From Spirochaetaceae bacterium (GTDB taxonomy: Bacteria; Spirochaetota; Spirochaetia; B11-G9), in NCBI GenBank assembly GCA_015493635.1, contig WGCU01000038.1, forward strand, positions 62,001 to 126,000: a DNA stretch of 64,000 nt, read 5' to 3'. Below the pieces are notes generated by a model. It ran no database searches. It saw only the letters and a list, made by a program, of their open reading frames with translations, and was not told where the DNA came from. A program made the position numbers and the translations under genes. Shown here piece by piece: positions 46,345-53,880 of the stretch (its first letter is position 1; every line of letters starts with the position of its first letter).

Positions 46345-47286
46345 ATGATGGATACAAGTGATTACAAATCTTTTTTGGAGATTTCCGGAGTGGGAAAAAG
46401 TTATATTGAATATGCTCTTACCTATTTAAATAATAACGATGCACTTCCGTTTAAAAATGGTATATATGACGGGAAAGAGCGGGATAAAAGAGAAAAACAT
46501 CTGTCATTGATGATGCTCAACAAGTTTATCAAGATGATGGGTGAGGGTGAAGATGCTGAAACCCTACTGAATTACTGGAACACATTCAGGCACATCGAAT
46601 CCCGGATACGGGGAGATTTCCATATCCATACAATATTTTCTGATGGAATGAACACCGTCGACGAAATTATTGCGGAAGCGGAGAAAATCGGATACAGCTG
46701 GATTGTCTTTTCTGATCATTCTCCCGTTAAAGGGAACAGTTACAGACTTGATGATGAGAAATTTTCCAGATTTATCGATGAAACAGGTATTTCTTCCGGT
46801 AAAACGTCTCTGTCTGTTTATAAATCAATTGAAGCTGACATTTCACCGGAAGGTGTTTTGATGTTTCCGGATAGGTGGCTGAAGGATCTTGATTTTATTA
46901 TTGTCAGCATGCATGAGAACATTACGGATTACAATAAAACGCTAAGAAGAATAGAAACTGCGGTTAAAGAGCCAGAGGTTAAAGTGTTTGCACATCCGTT
47001 TTACGGGCTGGAACATGATAATAACACAGATTACATGGAAAATCTTCTTGATATTCTTGAGGAAACTGATACTGCGGTTGAATTTAATTTTGCCCCCCAG
47101 TATGTAATGAGGAATTTTGAGCTTCTCCACAGGTGCAGGGGAAGAACGGTGAAATTTGTATTATCTACCGATACACATTTCCTGTATAATCTCTATCTGA
47201 TGAGATTTGCATCCGCTTTTTCAGATTTGTTTCATGGTGATTTTGCCGAAAAGAATCTGAATTTTCATGAAAATGTATACTTTTAA
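46345..47286 (+). CDS. PHP-domain phosphoesterase-like protein
   Basis: 313 aa. About 85 helical residues precede a PHP domain: GDFHIHTIFSDGMNTVDEII (metal motif HxH and downstream Asp), VFSDHSP, a Glu in SIEADIS, SMHEN, FAHPFYG and STDTHF. These are the trinuclear-metal ligands shared by histidinol phosphatase and the PolX PHP domain. The N-terminal helices recall the helix-hairpin region of PolX, but no polymerase domain is present. Likely a small phosphoesterase; substrate unknown. A GGTGGCGG ribosome site precedes the ATG. Divergent from namZ copy 2. Confidence 0.82.
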   Translation: MMDTSDYKSFLEISGVGKSYIEYALTYLNNNDALPFKNGIYDGKERDKREKHLSLMMLNKFIKMMGEGEDAETLLNYWNTFRHIESRIRGDFHIHTIFSDGMNTVDEIIAEAEKIGYSWIVFSDHSPVKGNSYRLDDEKFSRFIDETGISSGKTSLSVYKSIEADISPEGVLMFPDRWLKDLDFIIVSMHENITDYNKTLRRIETAVKEPEVKVFAHPFYGLEHDNNTDYMENLLDILEETDTAVEFNFAPQYVMRNFELLHRCRGRTVKFVLSTDTHFLYNLYLMRFASAFSDLFHGDFAEKNLNFHENVYF

Positions 47287-47328
47287 TGAAAATAGTTTTT
47301 AAAAAGTTGTATTTATAAGTGAAAAGTT

Positions 47329-47358
47329 TTGACAATATAACCTTTTCAGGTATATAAT
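47329..47358 (+). promoter_or_regulatory. Promoter of the sugar ABC transporter operon
   Basis: TTGACA (47329-47334), 18-bp spacer, TATAAT (47353-47358). The -10 box overlaps an in-frame ATG at 47357, which rules out that ATG as the start. Confidence 0.75.
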
Positions 47359-47392
47359 GGACGCAGAAAAACTACATGAAGGAGTGAAATTA

Positions 47393-48688
47393 ATGAAAAA
47401 GACAATTATTGTTTTACTTGGACTTTTACTTACCGCAGGTATTCTCTTTGCCGGCGGGCAGAAAGATCAGGGAAAGGCCAAGGCTCCGGCTGCTGCCAAG
47501 TCAGCACCGGCGGTTGTAAAGATTTGGGGGTGGAGAACCCAGGACGCGGATGTATGGAAGAAAGCTCAGGAAGCTCTTCAGGCAAAAGGTGAGAATATCG
47601 TTATAAAATATGAAACTTTTGTACCGACAGAATATGATTCAAAAGTTCTTTTATCCCTCCAGGGCGGCTCAGCCGCAGACATCTTTTATACACGGAGACT
47701 CCCCGGTGCGAGAACACAGGGTCTCATTGATAACGGGTATCTCGTTCCATTAAACGGTAAAGTTGATCTTAAAGCTATTCCCGAAACAACCTTGAATTCC
47801 ATTAGGAGTAAAGGTAAAGTCTGGGGTGTCCCTTTTGCAAACCAGGTTGTCGGTATCTTCTACAACAAGGATATATTTGACAAATACGGATTTTCAGAAC
47901 CGGATACATGGGCGCAGCTGGTTGCCATAAGTAAAAAGCTGAAAGCTGACGGTATTACTCCTTTCATGATTCCCGGAAAGGCCGGATGGGCCCTTGCCAT
48001 GCAGCATGCCATGGTTGGTGTCAGTTCCCCGGGTTCTGACTGGATTGGAAAGCTGGCAAAGGGCGAAGCTAAATTTACCGATCCTGAGTTTGTCAACATT
48101 GGGAAAAGACTGAACGATCTGAAGGTTTACTATCAGAAAGACTTTATTGCCAATTCAACTGATGAAATGAGTGCCGGATTTGCCTTAGGGCAGGGCGCAA
48201 TGGTATTTTACGGAATCTGGGGCGGAACAAACTGGAAGAAACTTAATCCTGATTTTCATTACGGCTTCTTCCCTGTTCCTGTTGTAAAGAAAGGTGATAA
48301 ACCGGCAGTATACGTTTATATGGATGGTGCTTACGGGTTGAATCCTGCTTCAAAGAGCATGGATGCCGCATTGAAGGTGCTTTCCTATGCCGCGACTCCG
48401 GCGTATGGAACAACTTTTTCCAATGTAACCGGTGAAATGACGGCAGTTTCAGGAGCAACACTGCCTAAAGACAAACTTATCCTGCAGGAATGTTATAAAA
48501 CAGCCAATGAAATGGCAGCAGCAAATACCTATTGGGTTGGTTCTGTATTTCAGAATGGAACCCCGAATGTGTACAGTATCTTACGTGAAAAGATGCAGTC
48601 AATGTACCTGGGGGATATAACCCCGGAGCAGCTTGCTCAGGATGTACAGGACGGACTTGCAACCTGGTACAAGCCATTACAGAAATAA
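47393..48688 (+). CDS. Family 1 sugar-binding protein of ABC transporter
   Basis: 431 aa from the ATG at 47393, which has GAAGGAG 8 nt upstream and opens a proper signal peptide (MKKTIIVLLGLLLTAGILFAGG, cleavage near 20). The mature protein begins with a Lys/Ala-rich linker, then VVKIWGWRTQDADVWKKA and an SBP1 fold with NQVVGIFYNKDIFDKYGF and MVFYGIWGGTNW. It binds a mono- or oligosaccharide in the periplasm. With two permeases it lies between two namZ genes, so murein-derived sugars are plausible ligands. An 8-bp hairpin follows the stop. Confidence 0.93.
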   Translation: MKKTIIVLLGLLLTAGILFAGGQKDQGKAKAPAAAKSAPAVVKIWGWRTQDADVWKKAQEALQAKGENIVIKYETFVPTEYDSKVLLSLQGGSAADIFYTRRLPGARTQGLIDNGYLVPLNGKVDLKAIPETTLNSIRSKGKVWGVPFANQVVGIFYNKDIFDKYGFSEPDTWAQLVAISKKLKADGITPFMIPGKAGWALAMQHAMVGVSSPGSDWIGKLAKGEAKFTDPEFVNIGKRLNDLKVYYQKDFIANSTDEMSAGFALGQGAMVFYGIWGGTNWKKLNPDFHYGFFPVPVVKKGDKPAVYVYMDGAYGLNPASKSMDAALKVLSYAATPAYGTTFSNVTGEMTAVSGATLPKDKLILQECYKTANEMAAANTYWVGSVFQNGTPNVYSILREKMQSMYLGDITPEQLAQDVQDGLATWYKPLQK

Positions 48689-48696
48689 CGTGCGAA

Positions 48697-48719
48697 GGAG
48701 CGGCTGACCGGGCCGCTCC
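48697..48719 (+). terminator. Hairpin between sugar-binding protein and permease genes
   Basis: Stem GGAGCGGC/GCCGCTCC (48697-48704, 48712-48719), 7-nt loop, then a T-rich stretch. Likely partial termination or mRNA stabilisation favouring binding-protein expression. Confidence 0.65.
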
Positions 48720-48751
48720 GTTTCTCTATTTGATTTCTACAGGAATATTCT

Positions 48752-49666
48752 ATGACAGCAAGGAAATTATTTAACAAATACAACTATCTTATTCTCATTA
48801 TCCCTGCTTTGCTTCTTTATACCCTTTTTATTGCATACCCGTTTATCAGCAGTCTCTTTTTAAGCTTTTTTAAATGGCCGGGTATAGGCCCGAAGCTGTT
48901 TGTTGGACTGGATAATTATAAAAACGTTCTGACGGGATACATGAGCCGTGAATTTTTCCGGGCTCTGGGGCATAATTTTTATTTTCTTTTTCTTAACTGG
49001 ACCTTAAGTATTGTTCCCGGAATAATACTTGCGTTGAGTCTTGCTGCGGGAATACGGGGGTCGGACTTTTTTAAAACGATCTTTTTTATTCCTAATACAT
49101 TATCCATCGTTATTGTCGGGTTTTTGTGGGCACTTTTGCTAAACCCGCAGTGGGGAATGATAAATCAGGTATTAAAAGCTGTCGGACTGGATGTCCTGGC
49201 AAAAGCATGGCTCGGGGATACGAAACTTGCGCTTCCTACCATAATTGTAATTACCGGCTGGAGGGGTATGGGGTTTTATGTTCTGACCTTTTTAGCTGCA
49301 GTTGTCGGGATCGATCACAGCATGCTGGAAGCAGGACGTATAGACGGTGCTTCTGAAAATCAGATTATTTTCAAGCTTGTACTCCCTCAGATGGTACCCA
49401 TCATTACAACGGTAACAATACTGAAAATAATTTGGAGTTTTAATATTTTTGATATAGTTTTTGCCATGGAGGGAACCCAGGGAGGTCCGGCAGGATCAAC
49501 GGATGTGCTTGGAACATTATTTTACCGGATAGCTTTCGGCGGACTTGGCAGTTCTCAGGTGGGGATGGGATTAGGAGCAACAGTTGTTACATTGATATTC
49601 CTTATTGTTTTCCCTGTTTCGGTACTTTACATCTATATTATTGAAAGAAGAGAGTTAAGAGGATAA
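48752..49666 (+). CDS. Sugar ABC transporter permease (MalF/UgpA type)
   Basis: 304 aa, six transmembrane helices. IIPALLLYTLFIAYPFISSLFLSFFKW opening, and EAA loop GIDHSMLEAGRIDGASENQIIFKLVLPQM before the last helices. Carbohydrate-uptake subfamily 1. No ATPase gene follows; a shared MsmK/UgpC-type ATPase encoded elsewhere would be needed. 3 nt before the second permease. Confidence 0.95.
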   Translation: MTARKLFNKYNYLILIIPALLLYTLFIAYPFISSLFLSFFKWPGIGPKLFVGLDNYKNVLTGYMSREFFRALGHNFYFLFLNWTLSIVPGIILALSLAAGIRGSDFFKTIFFIPNTLSIVIVGFLWALLLNPQWGMINQVLKAVGLDVLAKAWLGDTKLALPTIIVITGWRGMGFYVLTFLAAVVGIDHSMLEAGRIDGASENQIIFKLVLPQMVPIITTVTILKIIWSFNIFDIVFAMEGTQGGPAGSTDVLGTLFYRIAFGGLGSSQVGMGLGATVVTLIFLIVFPVSVLYIYIIERRELRG

Positions 49667-49669
49667 ACG

Positions 49670-50497
49670 ATGTTCAGATTAAATACTTTGCAGAAAACAG
49701 TCATTCTCACGATTCTCATAATTTGGGCTTTGGTAAATCTCTTTCCCCTTGGTGTTATGGTCGTCTCCGGATTCAAGACTACCAGAGAGATATTTCTTTC
49801 CCCTTTCAGTTTCCCGGCTCACTGGAGTTTTAAGTCGTACAAAGAGGCATGGAGTGTTGCCAACTTTTCGACGTACTTCAAAAACAGCATTATAGTAACG
49901 ATTGTATCGATCACCGCAACACTTTTTATTGCATCAATGGCTGCGTATGTACTTGCACGATTTGAGTTTCCGGGAAGGAGAGCTCTGTACCTTTTTATTC
50001 TTGCCGGGCTTGTTCTCCCTGTCAGACTGGCTATTATTCCTATATTTCTTCTTATAAGAAAACTTGGTTTAAGTAATACCCTCGTTTCTCTTTATATAGT
50101 ATACACTGCCGGCGGGATATCTTTTTCAACGTTTCTGCTGACAAACTTTTTCAAGAGTATACCCATGGATATTGAAGATGCGGCCAGAATTGACGGAGCC
50201 AGTTATTTTCGGGTTTATTGGCAGATCCATCTGCCCTTGCTGCGCCCCGCGCTTGCTACGGTAACGGTATTTAACTTTATCCGTGTATGGAACGATTTCT
50301 TTTTCCCGTTGATATTTATCAATGATAATACAAAGAAAACCATTCCGCTTGGTATCCAGAACTTTTTTGGTGAGTATTCAATACAGTGGGATCTGCTTTT
50401 TGCGGGATTAAATATTGCGGTTATTCCCATAATCATCTTTTTTATTATTTTAAGTAAGCAGTTTATCGGCGGCTTAACCGAAGGAGCCATTAAGTAG
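49670..50497 (+). CDS. Sugar ABC transporter permease (MalG/UgpE type)
   Basis: 275 aa, six transmembrane helices. FPLGVMVVSGFKTTREIFLSPFSFP is the MalG-type periplasmic start; EAA loop PMDIEDAARIDGASYFRVYWQIHLPLLRPAL. Partner of the preceding permease. Its 3' end overlaps the convergent namZ copy 3 by 8 nt, so there is no room for a terminator. Confidence 0.95.
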   Translation: MFRLNTLQKTVILTILIIWALVNLFPLGVMVVSGFKTTREIFLSPFSFPAHWSFKSYKEAWSVANFSTYFKNSIIVTIVSITATLFIASMAAYVLARFEFPGRRALYLFILAGLVLPVRLAIIPIFLLIRKLGLSNTLVSLYIVYTAGGISFSTFLLTNFFKSIPMDIEDAARIDGASYFRVYWQIHLPLLRPALATVTVFNFIRVWNDFFFPLIFINDNTKKTIPLGIQNFFGEYSIQWDLLFAGLNIAVIPIIIFFIILSKQFIGGLTEGAIK

Positions 50498-51662
50498 TAT
50501 CCGGAGAATCCGGGTAGAGAAGTATGTTTGACCGTCTGTTTAGATATACAGTATTCTTACCGTTGAGAATACTGTATATTGACTTTGCATCCCGGCTTCT
50601 TTCGGAAAGTGCGGGCGTATTTTTAAAACCGGTAAGCTTATCTATAAAATAACTGCCCTCTTTTTCCCAATCCTGTTTCCATGTGAAGTCTTCAGGGTAT
50701 AATCTGTACACTGTATAAAGAATAATAATACCGGTAAGCAGCGGTTTAAATGTCTTTAGATCCGTGATATGCAAGCAGACTCCCTCACATTGTTCTCCCT
50801 GATATTTTGAGAAAACAGGGGTAAAATAAGCTGACGTGAACATTGCTCCCGGAATGTTTTCGTGTTGTAGTTTTTCTCTTAGGGTTTCACCATCGATCCA
50901 GGGTGCTCCAATTATTTCAAAGGGTTTTGTCGTCCCTCTTCCTTCTGAAACATTGGTTCCTTCAAAAAGACAGGTACCGGGGTACAGAACAGCAGTGAGA
51001 GGAGTGGGGATGTTGGGAGAAGGGGCAATCCAGGGAAGACCGGATTCCTCGAAAGAGAGGGACCGTGAATAATTTTCCATGGGTACAACATGAAGATTAA
51101 CATCTTTGAAAAAGAAACTCTTCAGATACCGGGCAAATTCACCAACAGTTAAACGATGAACGTTGGGCAATCGGAAATTACCGACAAAACTGCTTACAGA
51201 CGGTTGTATCTCATTCCCTTCAACGGTAAGGGTTCCAACAGGATTGGGTCTGTCGAGTACAAGAATTTCGGTTCCAGTGTTATTACATGCCTCCATAGAG
51301 TAGGCAAGAGTATACAGGTAGGTATAATATCTGCATCCTATATCCTGAATATCATACAGCAGAGCATCGATATTTTTAAGACTGGCTTCTGTTGGTTTTT
51401 CGTGGGTTCCGAAGAGAGAATGTACCGGGATCTCGTTGAAAAATGTATCTTTGACCGGTACGGCATCCTGTTTTTCTCCATGCAAACCATGTTCGGGACT
51501 AAAAAAGGCTTTGATTTTGTATCCTTCTCTATGTAATACTTTCCAGACAGGAATCCCTGTTGATGTTACTCCAGTATGATTTGTAATGAGGGCGATATCT
51601 TTTATTTTATATGTATGATCCTTCAGGAAAAGGTCTGCTCCCGGAATTACCTTTTTTACCAT
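50490..51662 (-). CDS. namZ: Exo-beta-N-acetylmuramidase, DUF1343/GH171, copy 3
   Basis: 390 aa. DIALITNHTGVTSTGIPVWKVL, FFSPEHGLHGEKQDAVPV, DIQDIGCRYYTYLYTLAYSMEAC, VLDRPNPVGTLTVEGNE, HRLTVGEFARYL, PGTCLFEGTNVSEGRGTTKPFEIIGAPWIDG. No signal peptide. It shares the GEKQD motif with copy 2. It stands alone, convergent with the sugar transporter operon. Confidence 0.9.
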   Translation of the reverse strand: MVKKVIPGADLFLKDHTYKIKDIALITNHTGVTSTGIPVWKVLHREGYKIKAFFSPEHGLHGEKQDAVPVKDTFFNEIPVHSLFGTHEKPTEASLKNIDALLYDIQDIGCRYYTYLYTLAYSMEACNNTGTEILVLDRPNPVGTLTVEGNEIQPSVSSFVGNFRLPNVHRLTVGEFARYLKSFFFKDVNLHVVPMENYSRSLSFEESGLPWIAPSPNIPTPLTAVLYPGTCLFEGTNVSEGRGTTKPFEIIGAPWIDGETLREKLQHENIPGAMFTSAYFTPVFSKYQGEQCEGVCLHITDLKTFKPLLTGIIILYTVYRLYPEDFTWKQDWEKEGSYFIDKLTGFKNTPALSERSRDAKSIYSILNGKNTVYLNRRSNILLYPDSPDTT

Positions 51663-51910
51663 AGCTACAGTATACAGGTCTCTGTGTTATTTTGCAAAGA
51701 GAGTCCGGCAGGAACATTCTCTGTGTCGCTCCTTAAACGGTGCCAACGAAGTAAAGTTTTATAATGAGCTCCCGGGTTAAGACATTTTTGTAAATACTGG
51801 TTACAATCCGGTTTGGAGTGTTATGGAAACCGGAATGCTGCGCATATTCGTTCCAGAATGGCGATTTCTACCGGTCTGGTATTAGTATACACATTCCAGG
51901 TTTTTAATAC
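51663..51910. other. Intergenic region, nothing recognised
   Basis: About 250 bp upstream of namZ copy 3 and beyond the end of the AAA14 gene. I see no open frame, tRNA or clear promoter in it. Confidence 0.4.
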
Positions 51911-53062
51911 TTAAGAGTTATCTTTTCTTATTTGATCTATAAAACCTGAAAGTGGTATTGCTTCTATTGAAGTGTGGAGCGGATATTGTTCTAATCCGGG
52001 ATATATGACATACAATTTTTCCAGTTCAAGATCAGTTATAGCGGAATGCATGGACTTTGTTGATTTTGGAGTATCTGTAAACTTAAATTCTATCCCAATT
52101 TTTTTCTTTTTCATGAATAATAACAGATCCAATTCTGCTCCGCTATATGTTGACCAGAAATAAGGTTCAATGCCGGGATTGTTGCGGATTATCTGCTCCA
52201 TGGCAAAACTTTCCCATGATGATCCCAGCACCGGATGTCCCAGTAAAGTATCCAGATTATTAATTCCCAGTAAATAGTGAAGAAGCCCTGTATCTGTTAA
52301 GTAGACTTTTGGTGAGTTTACCTGACGTTTTTTAAGATTAGCGAACCATGGTTGCAGTGGACGGATCATATAGGTATCACTTAAAATATCGATATAGGAT
52401 CGAATAGTTTTATCGTTCATTCCCATTGATCTTCCCAACTGGGAACTATTTAATATTTGTCCATGACTATGCGCCAGCATTGTCCAAAATCTTCGTAGAG
52501 TTGTGGCTGGTATGCTGATACCCAGCTGTGGTATATCTCGCTGTAGAAAAGTCCTGACAAATCCATCTCTCCAGGCTATACTGTCTTCGTTGGTATCTGC
52601 CAGATAAGAGCGCGGAAACCCTCCTCTTATCCATAGACGGTTTAGTTTTGTATTGCCTGTTTCGGTAAGATCGAAACCTTGAAGATCGACAAACTCAACT
52701 CTTCCTGCCAATGATTCCGAGGCATTTTTAACAAGATTTGGAGAGGCACTTCCCAATATTAGAAACTGCCCGTTATCAGAGGATTGATCGACAAGAACTC
52801 TGAGAATTGGAAACAGCTCCGGCATTAACTGAATCTCATCAATAATAATCAACCCTTTAATGTGTTTCAGGTACAGTTCCGGATTTTGAAGTTTAACTCT
52901 GTCTGTAGGAGATTCCAGATCAAGAAAGTGTGATTTTATATTAAGGGCGATTTCTTTTGCGAGAGTAGTTTTTCCGCATTGCCTGGGTCCCAGTATGGCT
53001 GTAATTCTGGATCTTCTCAAAGAATTTTGGATTTGCCTGATGTAATGGGTTCGGTAAATCAT
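51911..53062 (-). CDS. AAA14-DUF4143 ATPase
   Basis: 383 aa. AILGPRQCGKTTLAKEIA (Walker A about 22-34), LIIIDEIQLMPELFPILRVLVD (Walker B) and ILGSASPNLV (sensor 1), followed by the DUF4143 domain from about 150 (WIRGGFPRSYLADTNEDSIAWRDGFVRTFLQRDIPQLG) with a winged-helix segment and a nuclease-like VEIKF-type end (GIEFKFTD). This abundant, mobile family has no firm function; roles in stress or toxin-antitoxin-like behaviour have been suggested. It has no Shine-Dalgarno sequence; a consensus promoter inside an 18-bp palindrome begins only 6 nt before the ATG. Confidence 0.9.
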   Translation of the reverse strand: MIYRTHYIRQIQNSLRRSRITAILGPRQCGKTTLAKEIALNIKSHFLDLESPTDRVKLQNPELYLKHIKGLIIIDEIQLMPELFPILRVLVDQSSDNGQFLILGSASPNLVKNASESLAGRVEFVDLQGFDLTETGNTKLNRLWIRGGFPRSYLADTNEDSIAWRDGFVRTFLQRDIPQLGISIPATTLRRFWTMLAHSHGQILNSSQLGRSMGMNDKTIRSYIDILSDTYMIRPLQPWFANLKKRQVNSPKVYLTDTGLLHYLLGINNLDTLLGHPVLGSSWESFAMEQIIRNNPGIEPYFWSTYSGAELDLLLFMKKKKIGIEFKFTDTPKSTKSMHSAITDLELEKLYVIYPGLEQYPLHTSIEAIPLSGFIDQIRKDNS

Positions 53063-53068
53063 AGTATT

Positions 53069-53112
53069 ATTTTATCCTTGAATATTCGGATTGTCAATCC
53101 GAATATTCAAGG
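53069..53112 (-). promoter_or_regulatory. Promoter embedded in a perfect palindrome, AAA14 gene
   Basis: The inverted repeat has 18-bp perfect arms (53076-53093 and 53095-53112) and a 1-nt centre. On the minus strand TTGACA (53092-53097) occupies the centre, with a 17-bp spacer and TAAAAT at 53069-53074, 6 nt before the ATG. A repressor on the palindrome would block RNA polymerase, and transcription would start at the A of the ATG. Confidence 0.75.
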
Positions 53113-53180
53113 TAGTTTTGGAATTTAGTTGATAATTAACAACTAAGAAATTTTATAACAGAGAACTATGGATAGAGAAC

Positions 53181-53269
53181 GAAAGGTTAAAATACCCCGC
53201 AGCTTGCTGCGGAATAGGCCGCGGTAGCGGACTGGGTCCAGGGTTTACCCTGGGGTATTGATACCTTTC
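53181..53269. repeat. Nested hairpin element (REP- or IS200/605-end-like)
   Basis: Outer arms (53181-53198 and 53252-53269) pair at 15 of 18 positions. Inside are hairpins CCGCAGC/GCTGCGG (53197-53203, 53206-53212), CCGC/GCGG (53219-53222, 53227-53230) and CCAGGGT/ACCCTGG (53238-53244, 53247-53253). GC-rich in an AT-rich setting. It resembles REP or Y1-transposase-recognised ends, but no transposase is adjacent. Confidence 0.5.
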
Positions 53270-53417
53270 ATTACGGAGGGACTATTCTTATCAGCGCTTA
53301 TCAGAAAATATCCCATCTGATGAAATTAGTCCGTGAACAGTTCATGGGAAAGTACAATGGTAGGGCTTCTCACTATCTCTATATCCTTTTTTATTGTTCA
53401 CCACCATGCATTTATGC

Positions 53418-53445
53418 TTGACAATAGTGGGTAATCACATATAGG
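53418..53445 (+). promoter_or_regulatory. Predicted arsR promoter
   Basis: TTGACA (53418-53423), 16-bp spacer, TATAGG (53440-53445), 9 nt before the ATG. The leader would be a few nt at most. Confidence 0.5.
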
Positions 53446-53454
53446 TTTTAAAAT

Positions 53455-53841
53455 ATGAAGAGTGAAACGGAAGTGGATTTAATACCTGTTTTTAAGGCTC
53501 TTGGCGATGAAACAAGGCTGCGTATTGTTAACCTTCTCATACAGGAAATTCCTGTGTGTGTGTGTGAAATGACAGATGCACTTCAGCTGCCTCAGTATCA
53601 TGTATCCCGGCATTTAATTATTCTTAAAAATGCAGGACTTGTGGAAGCACAGAGGGACGGAACATGGATCTACTACAGTATTGCGGGAAATATCACAGCA
53701 TGTGAGAATGATCTTCTTGCTGTTATAAAAAAGCATTTTAAAGAAGATTACAGGGATGATATAAAACGCTTAAAAGAACGGCTTGAAAAACGGCAAGATG
53801 AACGCTGTGTTATCGGGTTTATTCAGGACGATACAAAATAA
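53455..53841 (+). CDS. ArsR/SmtB-family metal-sensing repressor
   Basis: 128 aa. Winged helix with VFKALGDETRLRIVNLLIQEIPVCVCEMTDALQLPQYHVSRHLIILKNAGLVEAQRDGTWIYYSI. The CVC pair at the start of the recognition region is the As(III)/Sb(III) site of ArsR. It would dissociate from DNA upon thiophilic oxyanion binding. A candidate target is the inverted repeat in the TSUP promoter (54720-54743). Arsenate reductase and pump genes are not adjacent. Convergent with the TSUP gene across a weak hairpin. Confidence 0.92.
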   Translation: MKSETEVDLIPVFKALGDETRLRIVNLLIQEIPVCVCEMTDALQLPQYHVSRHLIILKNAGLVEAQRDGTWIYYSIAGNITACENDLLAVIKKHFKEDYRDDIKRLKERLEKRQDERCVIGFIQDDTK

Positions 53842-53866
53842 AAGGGAAGCCGAAACCTCCCCTTTC
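53841..53866. terminator. Weak hairpin between arsR and the TSUP gene
   Basis: AAAGGGA and TCCCCTTT can pair with one bulge across a 10-nt loop between the two convergent stops. A plausible shared terminator, but the stem is imperfect. Confidence 0.35.
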
Positions 53867-53880
53867 ATTCTGACTGTATT

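Larger units (their letters stand above)
53113..53454. other. Intergenic region between AAA14 and arsR
   Basis: It holds the structured element at 53181-53269 and the arsR promoter. A short open frame around 53320-53420 has no recognised product. No other gene is visible. Confidence 0.4.

Noticed and set aside
47357-47392. Upstream in-frame ATG for the sugar-binding protein
   Set aside because: It overlaps the predicted -10 box and would disrupt the signal peptide; the ATG at 47393 has a proper ribosome site.
53320-53422. Open frame with MKLVREQFMGKYNG start between AAA14 and arsR
   Set aside because: Short, no ribosome site, no similarity recognised, and it runs into the arsR promoter.
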